Source: Pyropia yezoensis
Taxonomy: Eukaryota > Rhodophyta > Bangiophyceae > Bangiales > Bangiaceae
Assembly: GCA_009829735.1 (NCBI GenBank)
Contig: CM020618.1
Coordinates: forward strand, 16,477,346 to 16,541,345
Direction: 5' to 3'
DNA: 64,000 nt
Positions 54,207-64,000 of this stretch are shown piece by piece (the stretch's first letter is position 1; the number at the start of each line of letters is the position of its first letter). The notes under the pieces are model-generated. The model searched no databases, had not been told where the DNA came from, and was given only the letters and a program-made list of their open reading frames with translations. Made by a program: the position numbers and the translations under genes.

Positions 54207-55776
54207 AATGGGGGGGAATGGGCGGGGGGGGGGAGGTTGGGGGGGAGGGCAGCCGGCTAGGGAACGGGAGACGTGACTCACCTGACGCTGCCGCCAGCTT
54301 GGCGGCACGCCCATCACCCTTCCATTCAACACTCGTGTAGGCTGCCCCTGCCGACGTCGTGGTGCTTGCTCACCAGCACCATGCACGCGCCCACAGCGGC
54401 TCTTAAGGCCAACCTGCACGAGCTTTGTCGAGGTAGGCAAGACTCGTATTGATAGCCATCTCCACCGCCGCCACCATCGTCCGCACTCGTCCCGCTCCCT
54501 CAAGGGGGGCCGGCAGGCGCCACCGCCACCGTTCCCAACTACGTTCTGGAGGCCTCTTTTTCTGATGATCCGCTCCCGCCGCCGTTCCGGCGCAGTTCGC
54601 CGCTGCGCCCGTCCCACGCGGTCCGCCGCGGTGTCGGCGCGCACCGGTCGAATTTGTCACCGCCCGTGACACATCCGGGGTGGGGGGGGGGGGGCTCTGG
54701 GGCCCCAGGCGCCGCAACGACCCCCTCCACCCTAGATGTAGCTATCAATCATCCTACCCACCACGCCGCGCGCAGGGGACGGGTACTGTCCATCACTGAC
54801 GCCAACCCGTGGGCGCACACCAGTACTGGGCCGAGCGCCCGAGTGCTGGCGGCGGCCCAGGGGAGACACCCCCCGCCGCAACTCGCCCGAGCCCGCGCTC
54901 ATCGTCGTCAGTGGCGGAAACGCGCCGAGGGGCAGGGAAGGGTGGGGGGGTGGGCTGACGGGCAACGCGTTTGCGCACGGGGGAGACGAGGTGGGGGGAA
55001 CAGCCGAGGGCCGTCCGCGCTGTCGCGGGTTGTGAACCCACTGGAGATGGACACGGTGTTCCCTGGCGGTCCTCGCTACTTGGCGTAGACCGCATCCTCG
55101 AGGGGGCACGGTGAACTGCACCCTCGTGACGCCCGCCTGGCGATCGGACACACGGGCTGTAGAAAACCGGGTGGCCTTGGCGTTCAGTGTGCTGCGCCAG
55201 TCCAGCGATCGTTTCTCTTTTTCTCCGCTGCGGTTAATTCGTCACTGCAACTGATCCGCGCGCGACAGTCCAGTGGTGGTATCCCATGCGCGCACTTGCG
55301 CGGAGGGACTGGGCCGTCGGCGTGGTGTGCGTGATGGTTTCTATGGGGGTTGGGGCAAGACACCACCGAGCGCTGTGCATCTGGACTGTTGGTTGGGGCG
55401 TAGGTTGGGCGAAGGGTGGGTGAGCGAGCGTATGCCACAGGTGGGGCGAGGGGGGGATGAGGGAGCGCAGGCATTGGTGGGCCGCTCCGTGCGCCGCTAC
55501 GACCTGGCGCACGCGCACGTTCCGGCCACAGGTCCCGTAACGCGGCCCCTTTTTACCTGCCGCCCCAGCCCTGCCCACAAGGCTGGCAGCCGGTAGTGCA
55601 GACCGAGCCGAGCGCCGCGGTTTCGGCGTGGCACCGCCCATCGTTTCCCCTATCCCTCCCCCTTTATTCCGCCCTGCCGCACCCGACGTCCCCGCGCTCG
55701 ACGCCACCCCCTCCCCCTCCCTCTCCCCTTGACGCACTCGCTGACGTTGCAAGCGAGACACTTGCCGGCGGGTGGC
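54207..55776. other. Intergenic region
   Basis: 1.57 kb. G-rich runs at 54210-54245, otherwise ordinary GC-rich sequence. C/T-rich runs at 55640-55730 just upstream of the next gene may be its promoter or leader. Many open frames occur on both strands, none with a recognisable domain. Confidence 0.45.
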
Positions 55777-57330
55777 ATGGCGCGGCGGGCAGTGCCCCAC
55801 GGGGCGGCCACGTTGGCCGCGACGGTCGCAGTCGCGGTCGCGGCGGCGGTCGCTGCGGCCACGGGCGCCGCTGCGGCGGCGGCGGCGGGGGGTGGCGACG
55901 GCCGTCCCGCGGCAGCGTCGCCCTGCGTCGGCGACATCAAGGCGGTATCGTTTCGGCTTGCCCCCCCCGCCCGCACCCCCGCGGGCGTGTACGCAGCGGG
56001 GGTGGTGCCGGATGACGCGGGGCTGCCGCCCTTCCTCCGTGGCGCCGCCCTCAACCTCACCGCCCCGAGGCGGCACTGGTACAGCAGTGGGGGGGGTGGC
56101 AGCGGGGACACAGGCGGCGGCGGCGGTGGCGGCGGCGGCGGGGACGGCGTTACCGTCCGCACCGCCGGCCGGCACCAGCGCCACTGGTGGTCGGGGCGGC
56201 GGCACCGGCACCGGCCGTCGTTCAAGGTCCGCGTCGCGGCGCCGTTTGTGGCGGGCGCCGGCGTTGGCCGCGGCCGCGCGCACCTGGTCGCCGCGCCCGG
56301 CGAGCAGACATTGCTGGCGCTGCGTTTTGGGTGGGCGGACCCCGCCGCACAGGGCGGCGCGGGCAGCTACGTGCCCAGCTGCGGGCGCCTCGGCTTTGCT
56401 GGCACCGCGGTGGGCTCCGCCGCAACGGGCTGGGACGTGTCAGGCACGGCCTTCCACGCGTTCCGGCGGCCAGCCGGCCTCCGGCTGGTGCGGTCGTCGC
56501 AGCCTGTGGCGGCGGGGGTGGCGGCGCTGGAAGAGGCTATCGCGTCGGGCGGGGACGGCGTCCGGCAGATTGGGCGGGTGGACCACGACGTGGCGGCGGC
56601 CAAGGTGGACCTCCGGCTGGCGCCGTCGGTGGTGGTGGCCTTTGGGGGGGTGCCCCCGGTTGCCGCCACCTTTCTTGCCGTCGCCGCCGCCGGCGTTTCG
56701 GTGCCCCCCGAGGTGGCCGTCGCCGACTCCCCGCTGGGCGTCCCGTACGTGCTGTACAACGCGGCGGCGGCGCTCAAGGTGCGGTTTGGGCTGCCCGCGT
56801 CGGTCGACGCGGCGCTGACGGCGCTCGAGGCGATCCAGGCGCGCCTTGCGTCTGCCGCCGCGGGCGTCACCGTCGCGCCCACCGGCGCCGACTATGATTC
56901 CGCGGCGCTGGCTGCGGCTGGCACCGGCCTGTCGACGAAGACGAGCAACACGACCACCGCTGACGCGGCGTGGACGCGCCTCAACGCCGCCCTCGACGCG
57001 GCGCCCGTGACGGTGGCGTACCTGGCGCAGCACGACCTATCGGTGACGGCGGCGGGGGGCGACCCGGCGGGCAAGTTTAACCGGGTGGCCGTATTTGGGA
57101 ACCCCAAGCTGGGTACCCCCGTCATGCAGTCGGCCTTTACCGCGGGCATTGACCTGCCCGTCAAGCTGGGCGTGTACACCGAGGAGGGGGGGGAGGGTGC
57201 AGAGGTGTCAGTGGCGTACGTGCAGCCCGAGTGGGTGGCTAGTCGGCACGGGACGGGGGTGGATGTGAGGGCCCTGACCGCCGCGCTGGATAACTTTTCG
57301 GGGGCGACGATTGCCCCAGCAGATAAGTGA
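55777..57330 (+). CDS. Secreted or luminal protein with two DUF302 domains
   Basis: 517 aa from ATG 55777, chosen because it starts a clean signal peptide (Arg-Arg then a long Ala/Val core). An in-frame upstream start adds 16 residues without improving it. Residues ~245-345 form a degenerate DUF302 domain (IGRVDHDVAAAKVDLRLAPSV...FGGVPPV). Residues ~410-495 are a strong one (VFGNPKLGTPVMQSAFTAG, DLPVKLGVYTEE, VAYVQPEWVASRHG). DUF302 is a small alpha/beta fold of uncertain function. The N-terminal 200 residues have Gly and His/Arg-rich inserts. Single exon. It converges on the TMEM230-like gene, with stops 186 bp apart. Confidence 0.82.
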   Translation: MARRAVPHGAATLAATVAVAVAAAVAAATGAAAAAAAGGGDGRPAAASPCVGDIKAVSFRLAPPARTPAGVYAAGVVPDDAGLPPFLRGAALNLTAPRRHWYSSGGGGSGDTGGGGGGGGGGDGVTVRTAGRHQRHWWSGRRHRHRPSFKVRVAAPFVAGAGVGRGRAHLVAAPGEQTLLALRFGWADPAAQGGAGSYVPSCGRLGFAGTAVGSAATGWDVSGTAFHAFRRPAGLRLVRSSQPVAAGVAALEEAIASGGDGVRQIGRVDHDVAAAKVDLRLAPSVVVAFGGVPPVAATFLAVAAAGVSVPPEVAVADSPLGVPYVLYNAAAALKVRFGLPASVDAALTALEAIQARLASAAAGVTVAPTGADYDSAALAAAGTGLSTKTSNTTTADAAWTRLNAALDAAPVTVAYLAQHDLSVTAAGGDPAGKFNRVAVFGNPKLGTPVMQSAFTAGIDLPVKLGVYTEEGGEGAEVSVAYVQPEWVASRHGTGVDVRALTAALDNFSGATIAPADK

Positions 57331-57515
57331 GAGGTGTACGGGTGTCAAGGGTGGAGGAGAAAGAGTTGGCTTCGTGTCGCACACGTCCATTATTGTTCAT
57401 CCCTTTTTTTCGTTGCGCATGACGCCGCGTGCGGGCAGTGGCCCTCGTGTTCGTATGACAGCAAACATCAGCAGACCCCGCTGCCGCGCCAGACAGAGAA
57501 TAGACCCAGTTGGTC

Positions 57516-58558
57516 CTACCACCGGAAGTCGTCGAAGTCCGCCACTGCCGCGTCGAGTCACACGCACCCCGCAAAGCATGTTCGCCGCACCAGCGACGGG
57601 GAAAAGGGAAGCAAGAGTGGGTGACGATGGTCAGTACCAGAAAAGGTGCGCGCTCACGAAAGTGACAGCCACCAAAGCGTATCAGCCGACCAAGCACAAG
57701 CGCTCGCAACGCACTCTGATGAAAATGAAACCCTGGAGTCCCCCGCCAGGCGTGCCATAAATTGTACGACGCGTAGGAGCCTGGGAGGAAGCATAAACTG
57801 CCAATGACGAGAAAGACCACCCCCGTTTCCCGGTCACGTTCCCTGTACAAGAGCAACGGGGCGGGAAGCACGGGAAAACGCGCGGTGCAACGGGGCACAC
57901 ACCACAAAAGAAACCAGCCATCCACGCAAACGATGCCAACGAACCGAGTCGTCAGAATAGGGAACTCAAAACAAAACCAGCATGCGCACTCTAAGCGCAC
58001 CAACCGCGCTCACCACAGTTGAGCACTGCTCGGCATGACGGCCTCCATCGTCGCAAACGCGACCCACCCCCCCCAATGCCTTACGCACCAGAAATGGAGG
58101 CCGCCAAGCAACAGGAAAGTCAGACCAACGGCAAACAGCACAGCCGCCACGGCCATGGTCCGCCATGGCAGCCGATTCCGACCGCCAGGCTGAATCCCCG
58201 CCGCGTCTGCGGAAGCGGGAGCCGCAAAGTGCTCCGTGCCACTAAAGCGGCGACCGTCCACAACATATTGGTCGGGCGACGGGGCATCGTCACCGCGGGC
58301 CTGTGGGTGACGCAGTGGGTACCACGCGGTCCAGAGCACAAAACAATACCACAAGGGACAACGGGACGTCCAACAGAGCAGGAGGGAGGGAAAGAGGGGA
58401 GAAGAAACAGGACGTCAGTCGCCAGCGCGGATTCAGCGAGCAAAACGGAGCCGTCTGCGGATAAACCGACACTGCAGGCGAAAGACACAACGACGGACAG
58501 GGACAAAGCCAACAGGGATACATACCGGCCTTAAGTCCGACATGGAGAGTGAGGACAT
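57516..58558 (-). CDS. TMEM230-like (DUF872) two-pass membrane protein, four exons
   Basis: Assembled by eye from exons 58526-58558, 58089-58300, 57715-57842 and 57516-57544 (402 nt, 133 aa, frame kept). Donors are GTATGT, GTGCGT and GTGCGT; acceptors are CCCACAG, GTACAG and CGGCAG; introns are 225, 246 and 170 bp. Transmembrane segment 1 is MAVAAVLFAVGLTFLLLGGL; segment 2 is VVFLVIGSLCFLPGSYASY. The next residues, WHAWRGTPGFHFHQ and then a terminal ADFDDF, match the family pattern of a Gly-Tyr/Phe turn and an acidic end. TMEM230 proteins traffic secretory and recycling vesicles in animals; here only the family is claimed. The start could also be ATG 58543. Confidence 0.72.
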
Positions 58559-59396
58559 GGAGCCCCCATGCCTGCCTGCCCAGTGAGTTTGCAATGGGCC
58601 AAGGCCGAATGAGTTCCACAGGCATTCACGATAACACAAGGTCACGAAGAACGTCAGTGAGGGTGTCGCGCGCAGGCCCAGGACGCCAGCCAGCACTGGT
58701 TGCATCACAGCACCCATGCGCTACCTGCGTCGTACTTGGCCGACTCTTGGTTTTCGCCACACATACAGCAGCTCATGCACCCCCCCCATACCTACCCCCA
58801 CTCATGACACACCGGCACCTCTCTGCTGGGTGGCTTCCGCGGCAGAGTGGCAACTGCACGCTGGTAGGCTGGCTCCGTGAGAAGGATGGGGAAGCAGCGG
58901 ACACCTTCAGCAAGGCATGTACCGCCGACGTGAGAGCACCATCCAGACGAGTGAGAGCGTCTTCTACGTGAGGAACGCTCAGGCAAGTGGACGACTCAAC
59001 ATGTAGCGCAACAACATGCACCACAGGCAGCCGGAGAGCAGAAAAGCACCAGGCCAACTGGCCACAACAGACCGCCTGTGCCTGCTGTCGGGTGCGGGTG
59101 CGGCACACGCGGGTGCACGGCCTGACAGAGGGTATTGTACAGTACATCGAGGCGACTTCGAATCTGCCACGCTGGCACGCGTCAACTGGCTCGAATAGCC
59201 TGAAAGCCGCAAAACTCTTTGGCCACATTTTGCAAGCCTCTGGCCGTTCAATCCTGTAAATCCTCACAGTCGCAACGTGTCCCGTGTGACCGACGACCGA
59301 GGAAGACACATGAGACCAGCGTATGTACAGTACAATCAGACGGCCGGCGCGGGCAGCACCTACACCTGCTTCACAATCTACATCCCCGTCATAGCC
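58559..59396. other. Intergenic region
   Basis: 840 bp without a recognisable gene. A 178-codon minus-strand frame (58773-59309) is Cys/Arg-rich and has no domain that I can name; treated as chance. Confidence 0.45.
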
Positions 59397-60149
59397 CTAC
59401 TGGAATACTACTTTCGCACCCTCGTCCCCCCGGTACGTACACGACTTGCCCTGCGGCGTCAACTTGAACTCGTTGCCCTTTTGGAAGCGGATACCCCGAG
59501 CGAGCACTCGCACGTACCAGTAGACTGCCTCAAAGACGCCATAGCGAAGCTTGGGGGTGCGGCTCAGCAGGAAGAGACCCTGCGAGAAAAAGCTGCCCGT
59601 CGACGTGCACGAGTAGACCACCGCCACGCGATAGCCGTCCTCCTTGGAGCCCGCCAGGTTGATCACCCAGTAAGGCGCGGGAAAAGGCGCACCGGGAAAC
59701 TGTACTCCAAGCTTGCCTGGGTCCTCCTTCTTGCCGGGGAATGCAACTGCCTGCGCACAGCCAACGATGGCGCCCGAAGACCGGTTGGCAGGCACATCTT
59801 GCTTGCAGTTGATCACCTCCACGGTCGGGCCCGTCAGCCTGTAGTCGGCTGTGACACACGGCTTGTTATCTTCTTGGCGTTCGGCAAACTCGGCCGTCAC
59901 ACCAATCTGGTACCAACGACCGGTATAGGCTGCCACGTCCAGCGCCGGCACCGTCGCTGGGTTGGGGCACTTGCGCCCGCCGCCGCCGCCGCCACCGCCA
60001 ACACCAGGCGGGGGGGTGGCGCCGGGCGCCACCCCCGGGGGTGGACCCCCCTGCCGGCCGACGACGGCGGGAAGGGCGCGCCCAGACGCACCCTCGACAG
60101 CGGCCAAGACGGCAACCAGCGCAACCAGCGCACCGCGAATGGCCGTCAT
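59397..60149 (-). CDS. Secreted lipocalin (ApoD/Blc/plastid lipocalin-like)
   Basis: 250 aa from ATG 60149, which begins a signal peptide (MTAIRGALVALVAVLAAVEG). An upstream in-frame start at 60233 would bury it. A Gly/Pro-rich linker follows with an eight-glycine run, then the lipocalin barrel: the GxW signature in YTGRWYQIG, TADYRL, VEVINCKQD, the core PAPYWVINLAG, and YRVAVVYSCTSTGSFF with FLLSRTP. The Cys residues suggest disulfides. Lipocalins carry small hydrophobic ligands; the ligand is unknown. It could equally be a plastid-lumen form if the N-terminus is a targeting peptide. No intron. Confidence 0.85.
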   Translation of the reverse strand: MTAIRGALVALVAVLAAVEGASGRALPAVVGRQGGPPPGVAPGATPPPGVGGGGGGGGRKCPNPATVPALDVAAYTGRWYQIGVTAEFAERQEDNKPCVTADYRLTGPTVEVINCKQDVPANRSSGAIVGCAQAVAFPGKKEDPGKLGVQFPGAPFPAPYWVINLAGSKEDGYRVAVVYSCTSTGSFFSQGLFLLSRTPKLRYGVFEAVYWYVRVLARGIRFQKGNEFKLTPQGKSCTYRGDEGAKVVFQ

Positions 60150-62053
60150 GTTGGCGGGGGGGGGACGGGGGCGGTGCCGAACGGCGGGAACGAGACAACC
60201 CACGATAACGATGGTCCGGGAAGCGGTGGCCAACGCGAACAGGTGGAGAGCGAGATCAGGTCAAGTGGAGGCTCGCCGGTGGTTACGAGATGCGTGACCC
60301 CGGGCAAACCAAAAGTGACGAGCCGGGAAGCTGGAGGGTGGGCCACGCGTCATGGCCTTCGAGCCTGCCGAGCTTTCGCACTGGGCGCGCCAAAAAGCGG
60401 AACTGTCCCGCCCGAGCGCTTGGGCCATCCCGCTGCCAGACGTGCCTAGTCAACGGCTCCCCCATTGGTTGTCGTGCAGCCACTGGGAGACACAAGAGGA
60501 GCGCAGCGGGCGAGGCAAGCACTGATGGCAACCGCAAGAGCACGTGAGCCGCGCCAGCCGCGTCGCAATGGATGGCGGTGCAAGCCCCCACGTTGCAGAC
60601 CCGATGAGGATCACACCAGGCAGTCCCACCAGGCAAGCGCCGATTCGGGCACCAGAAGGCCGCGTCAGGCCCATCCGCCTCCAGTGAGTCACGGTACCGG
60701 ATTTGGACGGGCCCAAACCTGCACCCGAAGGGCCTGCCAAACAACTTAGTGTCTGCAAGACTTCGTGCAGTAGACTTACTCAATGAACTATTTACTAATG
60801 CGAGGCGGCTCTGGTGCTGTCGCCACTCGAGGGCTGTCGCCACTCGAGGGCTGTCGCCACTCGAGGACTGTCGCCACTCGAGGACTGTCGCCTCTCGAGG
60901 GCGGCGTCCAGGACTGTCATCACGTAGGGACGGAGCGTAGCGATGTTGCGCAGCTACAGCAGCCCATTACCTACCGCTGTCCGCTGCGGTGCCAACGCGG
61001 CCGCTGCTGGTCATGACAGCCGTTGCCGCCGTCGCCATCGCCCCGGCGTCGGCGGCGAGGGGGGGGGTGGTGGCGGCGAAGGGCGCCCTGCGTAGCTGCC
61101 GATGATCAGAAGGCACGACCGCAATGGACAGGGCTGGTGCGGTGTGCGCAGCTCAGTGAAGCTGCGCGCAGCTCAGCGCAGCTTTGCGCATCTATGTGTG
61201 GCGGGAAGGACCCCCGCCGTCGTGTGCTGCCAGATGGGCTGTGGCTCGCCGGGCCACGCTGCCTCACATGGTGGCGATGGTGGGGAGGGATGCGCTGGGG
61301 AGGGGAGGGGGGGTGGGAGAAGGGCGGCGCAACGCAAATAAACAAAGAGCATCGTCGCCCGCTGTGCGCGCGTGGCTACATATTGCAAACGGCCGCCTGC
61401 TCCTCAAGGGACTGCGCCCGACAGAGCCCACCGACGGGATTCGATGTGGACCACCCCTGTCGTGGCCACCCCAAGCACGAAAACACTCAGCCCAGGCAGA
61501 GAAAAGAGAAAGCATAACCAGAGAGGGTGAAGAACAGACGGCCGCAAAGAGGCGGGCGAGGAGTTCGTCCTCAGATGGTCTGCCCAAAGCCACACGACGT
61601 GGCGGGTGACAGGCAGGTATGGCCGCCCTTACCAACCCTTGCACACGGGCAGTGGCGGGGCGCCCGGCGGAGTGACGCTCCTTACTCTTGGCCGGGAATG
61701 ACACACCTGCCAGGCGCATCCCCCACTGCTGACGCGTCACGGACCTAGCCGCACGCCCGAGCAGACGGGCGCAGGCGACCCCCACCACAGGCATGCCCGC
61801 CTGCCTGGCCAGGACCCCTTGAGTGAAGAACGCGCTGCCGAACCAGGCGACCGGCTTACCGACGCGTCGTCCACTGGCCTGCGCCGGCACTGGATACATA
61901 CACGAACATCAACCAACAACGTACAGTATGGCAGCCGCACCCTTCTTCGGCACAAGCAACGTCAACCGCCATCACGCAACAGCCATGCGGGGCAGGCGCC
62001 ATACCCCACCAACAACAAAGCGACGTCACGTATGGCCGCTCAACTGCGTCCGC
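60150..62053. other. Intergenic region
   Basis: 1.9 kb. Contains the 17-bp tandem repeat (60816-60900), a short imperfect repeat of GCGCAGCTCAG (61145-61190) and scattered open frames without known domains. A gene split by introns cannot be excluded. Confidence 0.4.
60816..60900. repeat. 17-bp tandem repeat, 5 copies
   Basis: Unit GCTGTCGCCACTCGAGG; copies 1-3 identical, 4 and 5 with A for the first G, 5 with one more change. Each copy holds CTCGAG. Confidence 0.92.
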
Positions 62054-62594
62054 TCAGCGGCGACGGCGGCGCTTGCCACCCTCCCCATCCCCCTCTTCAT
62101 CCGCTGCCCCACCCTTGCGCTTTGCATCGCGGGCCTTGACGGGCGCCACTTCGGCGTGGTCGCCCTCCCTGTCTGTACAGTCGTCAAACCGCGGCTTGGG
62201 GGACCGGGCTGCTTTGTGGGGCTGGCCCTTCTCCGCCTTGGCGTGGTAGGACTTCTCCGCTTTGTGGAGTCTATCAGGCTTCTCCGCCCGGTGGACCTTG
62301 TCAGGCTTGTCTGACTTGTGGGGCTTGTCGGGTTTGGACACAACCGGCGCCTCGCTCAAATCCGCGGGGACGTCGGGTGAAGCGGCCTTGTCACTCTTGC
62401 TGGCCTTGAGGGGCTTGGAGCCCTTGGGGGCAGGGACCTTGCCCTTTGGCGCAACGCTGGGGGTGCCGCCCCTCTCCCCACCGCTAGAGGCAGCAGGTAC
62501 GGAAGCGACAACCCCTACACCCAACCCAGCCCCGCCGCTCTCCCCAGGTCCCCCGCCTCCGGCCACATCACCACCGCCGCTGCCTCCGCCACCA

Positions 62595-62630
<36 letters not shown>

Positions 62631-64000
62631 CCGCCACCTGCACCACCACCGCCGCCACCGCCCGCTCCGGCAGCCGCCACGCCCAGCGCAGCGGCAGCCG
62701 CCTCTGCGGCCCGCGCCGCTCGCACCAGGTCGTCGGCGTCGGTCGCGATGCCGGCCGACACACCTGGCGAGGGCGCGTCTGGCCACACTTGCCGTGGAGC
62801 CCAGTCGACGCGGAGAGGGCCCTCCTCCAGCAGCGCCCCGCCGTGAGACCGAAGCGGCTCGGTCGGGGCGTACGCCTCCAGAGGGAGCCGAATCCAGCCC
62901 TCCTGAACGCCTTCAGCTGCGACGATAGCTGCCGCCGCTCCACTGGCCGGCCGACCGCGCACGGGAAGGCGGACGGCGACGTCCCCATCCCCGGCCGCGC
63001 CATTGACGCTGTCGCCGTTCGTGCCGCCACGGCTGCCACCACCACCACCGTCTGCGCTGCCGCCGCCACCTGCACCGCCGTTGACGTCTGCGTCGTTGCC
63101 GCCGCCGCCGTTGGGAACCTTGTCACCGGCGCCACCGCCGCCTCCGGCGCCGTTCACGCCGTCGCCAGCACTGTCGCCGTCCGTGATGGACCCCTTGTCC
63201 TCCTCCTCCATAGCTGCCGCCGCGTCGGAGAGAGCCCAAGACGCGGTCACACATGCAGCGCCGACGAGTGGCACCGTTCGAGCGACCGCTACGGCTGCAT
63301 CAACAACGGCCGAAGCGTCCGGAGCAGCCGCCACCCGCACCCGCAGCCGCCGCTTGAGCGCCCCGTGAGTGGCCTTCAGTGCACGCGCCTGTCGACTGAT
63401 AGTGGTCTGCTGCCAGCCGAGGAGCATGTCAATTGACGCAGACCCCCGCGGCTGGGCCACCGAAGCCGCAACTGCGGTCGGGAGAATCTGGGTTGCCTCC
63501 GTGCCGGGATGGGTAAAAGCGGGCGTGGGCAGGCCGCCGCCAATGCCGTCGCTTTCAAGAGGGGGGGGTGGGGGAGTCGTCAGCGGTGACGCTGTGGCCA
63601 CCGTCACGGTCGCAGAGGTGTCGCTGTGGTCACTCTCAATCGCATCAGCAGGCAGCGGGGAGGCGGGAGCGGGGGTGCCTCCAGAGATGGGGGGTGAGCC
63701 ACGGGCCGCACCTCGGACCTCGCCACCTCCATCGTCGCTCCCTCCACCAATGCCGCTATTCCCGACCCGGCCCGCAGAAGCTGGGAGCGAAATGCGAAGT
63801 TTGAGACCCCCCGCTCCCCCCCCTGAGGGAGCAGACACAGGCGGAGGTAAGGCCACCGCCCGCGGAAGCACAAGGTCCCCAAACCCTGATGCGGGGGAGC
63901 TGCGCCCACCACGCCGCCGCGACGGTGTCGACGCTGAACCGCCGGCCGCTTCCGCCGCTGCCGCCCTTGCCGCCGGACTCAACGGATGACGCTCACGTGC
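62054..64000 (-). CDS. Low-complexity Gly/Ala-rich protein with Lys-rich tail, N-terminus off-window
   Basis: An open frame of about 648 codons that is still open at the window edge, with no ATG near its upstream end, so the 5' end is missing. Contains Ser/Pro/Gly-rich segments, a short region that looks folded (SIDMLLGWQQTTISRQARALK, then ALKRRLRVRV, near 63320-63430), a long poly-Gly run (near 62575-62660), and a Lys/Asp/Pro repeat (KPDKPHKSDKPDK) ending in GGKRRRRR, a likely nuclear signal. I do not recognise the family; a chromatin or RNA-binding role is only a guess. Confidence 0.5.

Noticed and set aside
52332..54644. 770-codon open frame on the minus strand over the FIGNL1-like gene
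   Set aside because: Antisense shadow of a GC-rich gene: Arg/Pro/His-rich translation with no domain, against clear AAA motifs on the plus strand.
60816..60900. CRISPR-like array
   Set aside because: Units are directly adjacent without spacers, in a eukaryotic context; a simple tandem repeat.

Overview
This is a GC-rich eukaryotic nuclear window. About 50 kb consists of transposable elements; the right-hand 13 kb is a host gene block. The host genes have Ala/Gly/Pro-rich low-complexity proteins and, in one case, three short introns (170-246 bp). I suspect a GC-rich alga, possibly a bangiophyte red alga such as Porphyra/Pyropia, but no marker here proves it. All family calls were made by eye from translated motifs; no database search was run.

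Layout. (1) 1-~6.2 kb: a minus-strand Ty3/gypsy element (E1), with its 3' end beyond the left edge. (2) ~6.2-50.8 kb: what looks like one decayed PIF/Harbinger-like element (D). It has a SANT/Myb-like ORF on the plus strand (6.2-9.7 kb), a large inverted array of ~67-bp GC-rich repeats (9.9-13.2 kb) and a minus-strand transposase that is split in two (3' half at 13.6-14.15 kb, 5' half at 48.7-49.5 kb).

The transposase is split by a Russian-doll nest. Chromovirus A (14151-48744) sits inside the transposase. Chromovirus B (20263-47279) sits inside a zinc-finger reading frame of A. Chromovirus C (26681-43613) sits inside the protease/RT ORF of B. Each boundary is a TG...CA LTR flanked by a 5-bp target duplication (CTGAG/CCGAG, GCGGG, GGGGG). 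At each boundary the interrupted reading frame continues in frame on the other side. LTR-LTR divergence by eye falls with depth (A more than B more than C), as the nesting requires. A solo LTR of family A (7601-8447, duplication AACGG) also interrupts the SANT-like ORF of D.

The retroelements are gag-pol elements whose integrases end in chromodomains. In all four a slippery heptamer lies at or just before the gag stop and the pol frame is open in -1. B and C also carry, between pol and the 3' LTR and on the opposite strand, related long ORFs of unknown function. I consider this aORF family the most novel item. C is present as a tandem LTR-internal-LTR-internal-LTR arrangement whose middle is hidden by a 500-N assembly gap. 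Its two copies share an internal stop and differ mostly in homopolymer lengths.

(3) 50.8-64 kb: host genes. These are a FIGNL1-type AAA ATPase (+), a secreted protein with two DUF302 domains (+), a four-exon TMEM230-like membrane protein (-), a secreted lipocalin (-) and a low-complexity basic protein (-) running off the right edge. They look like unrelated housekeeping-type genes, not an operon or cluster.
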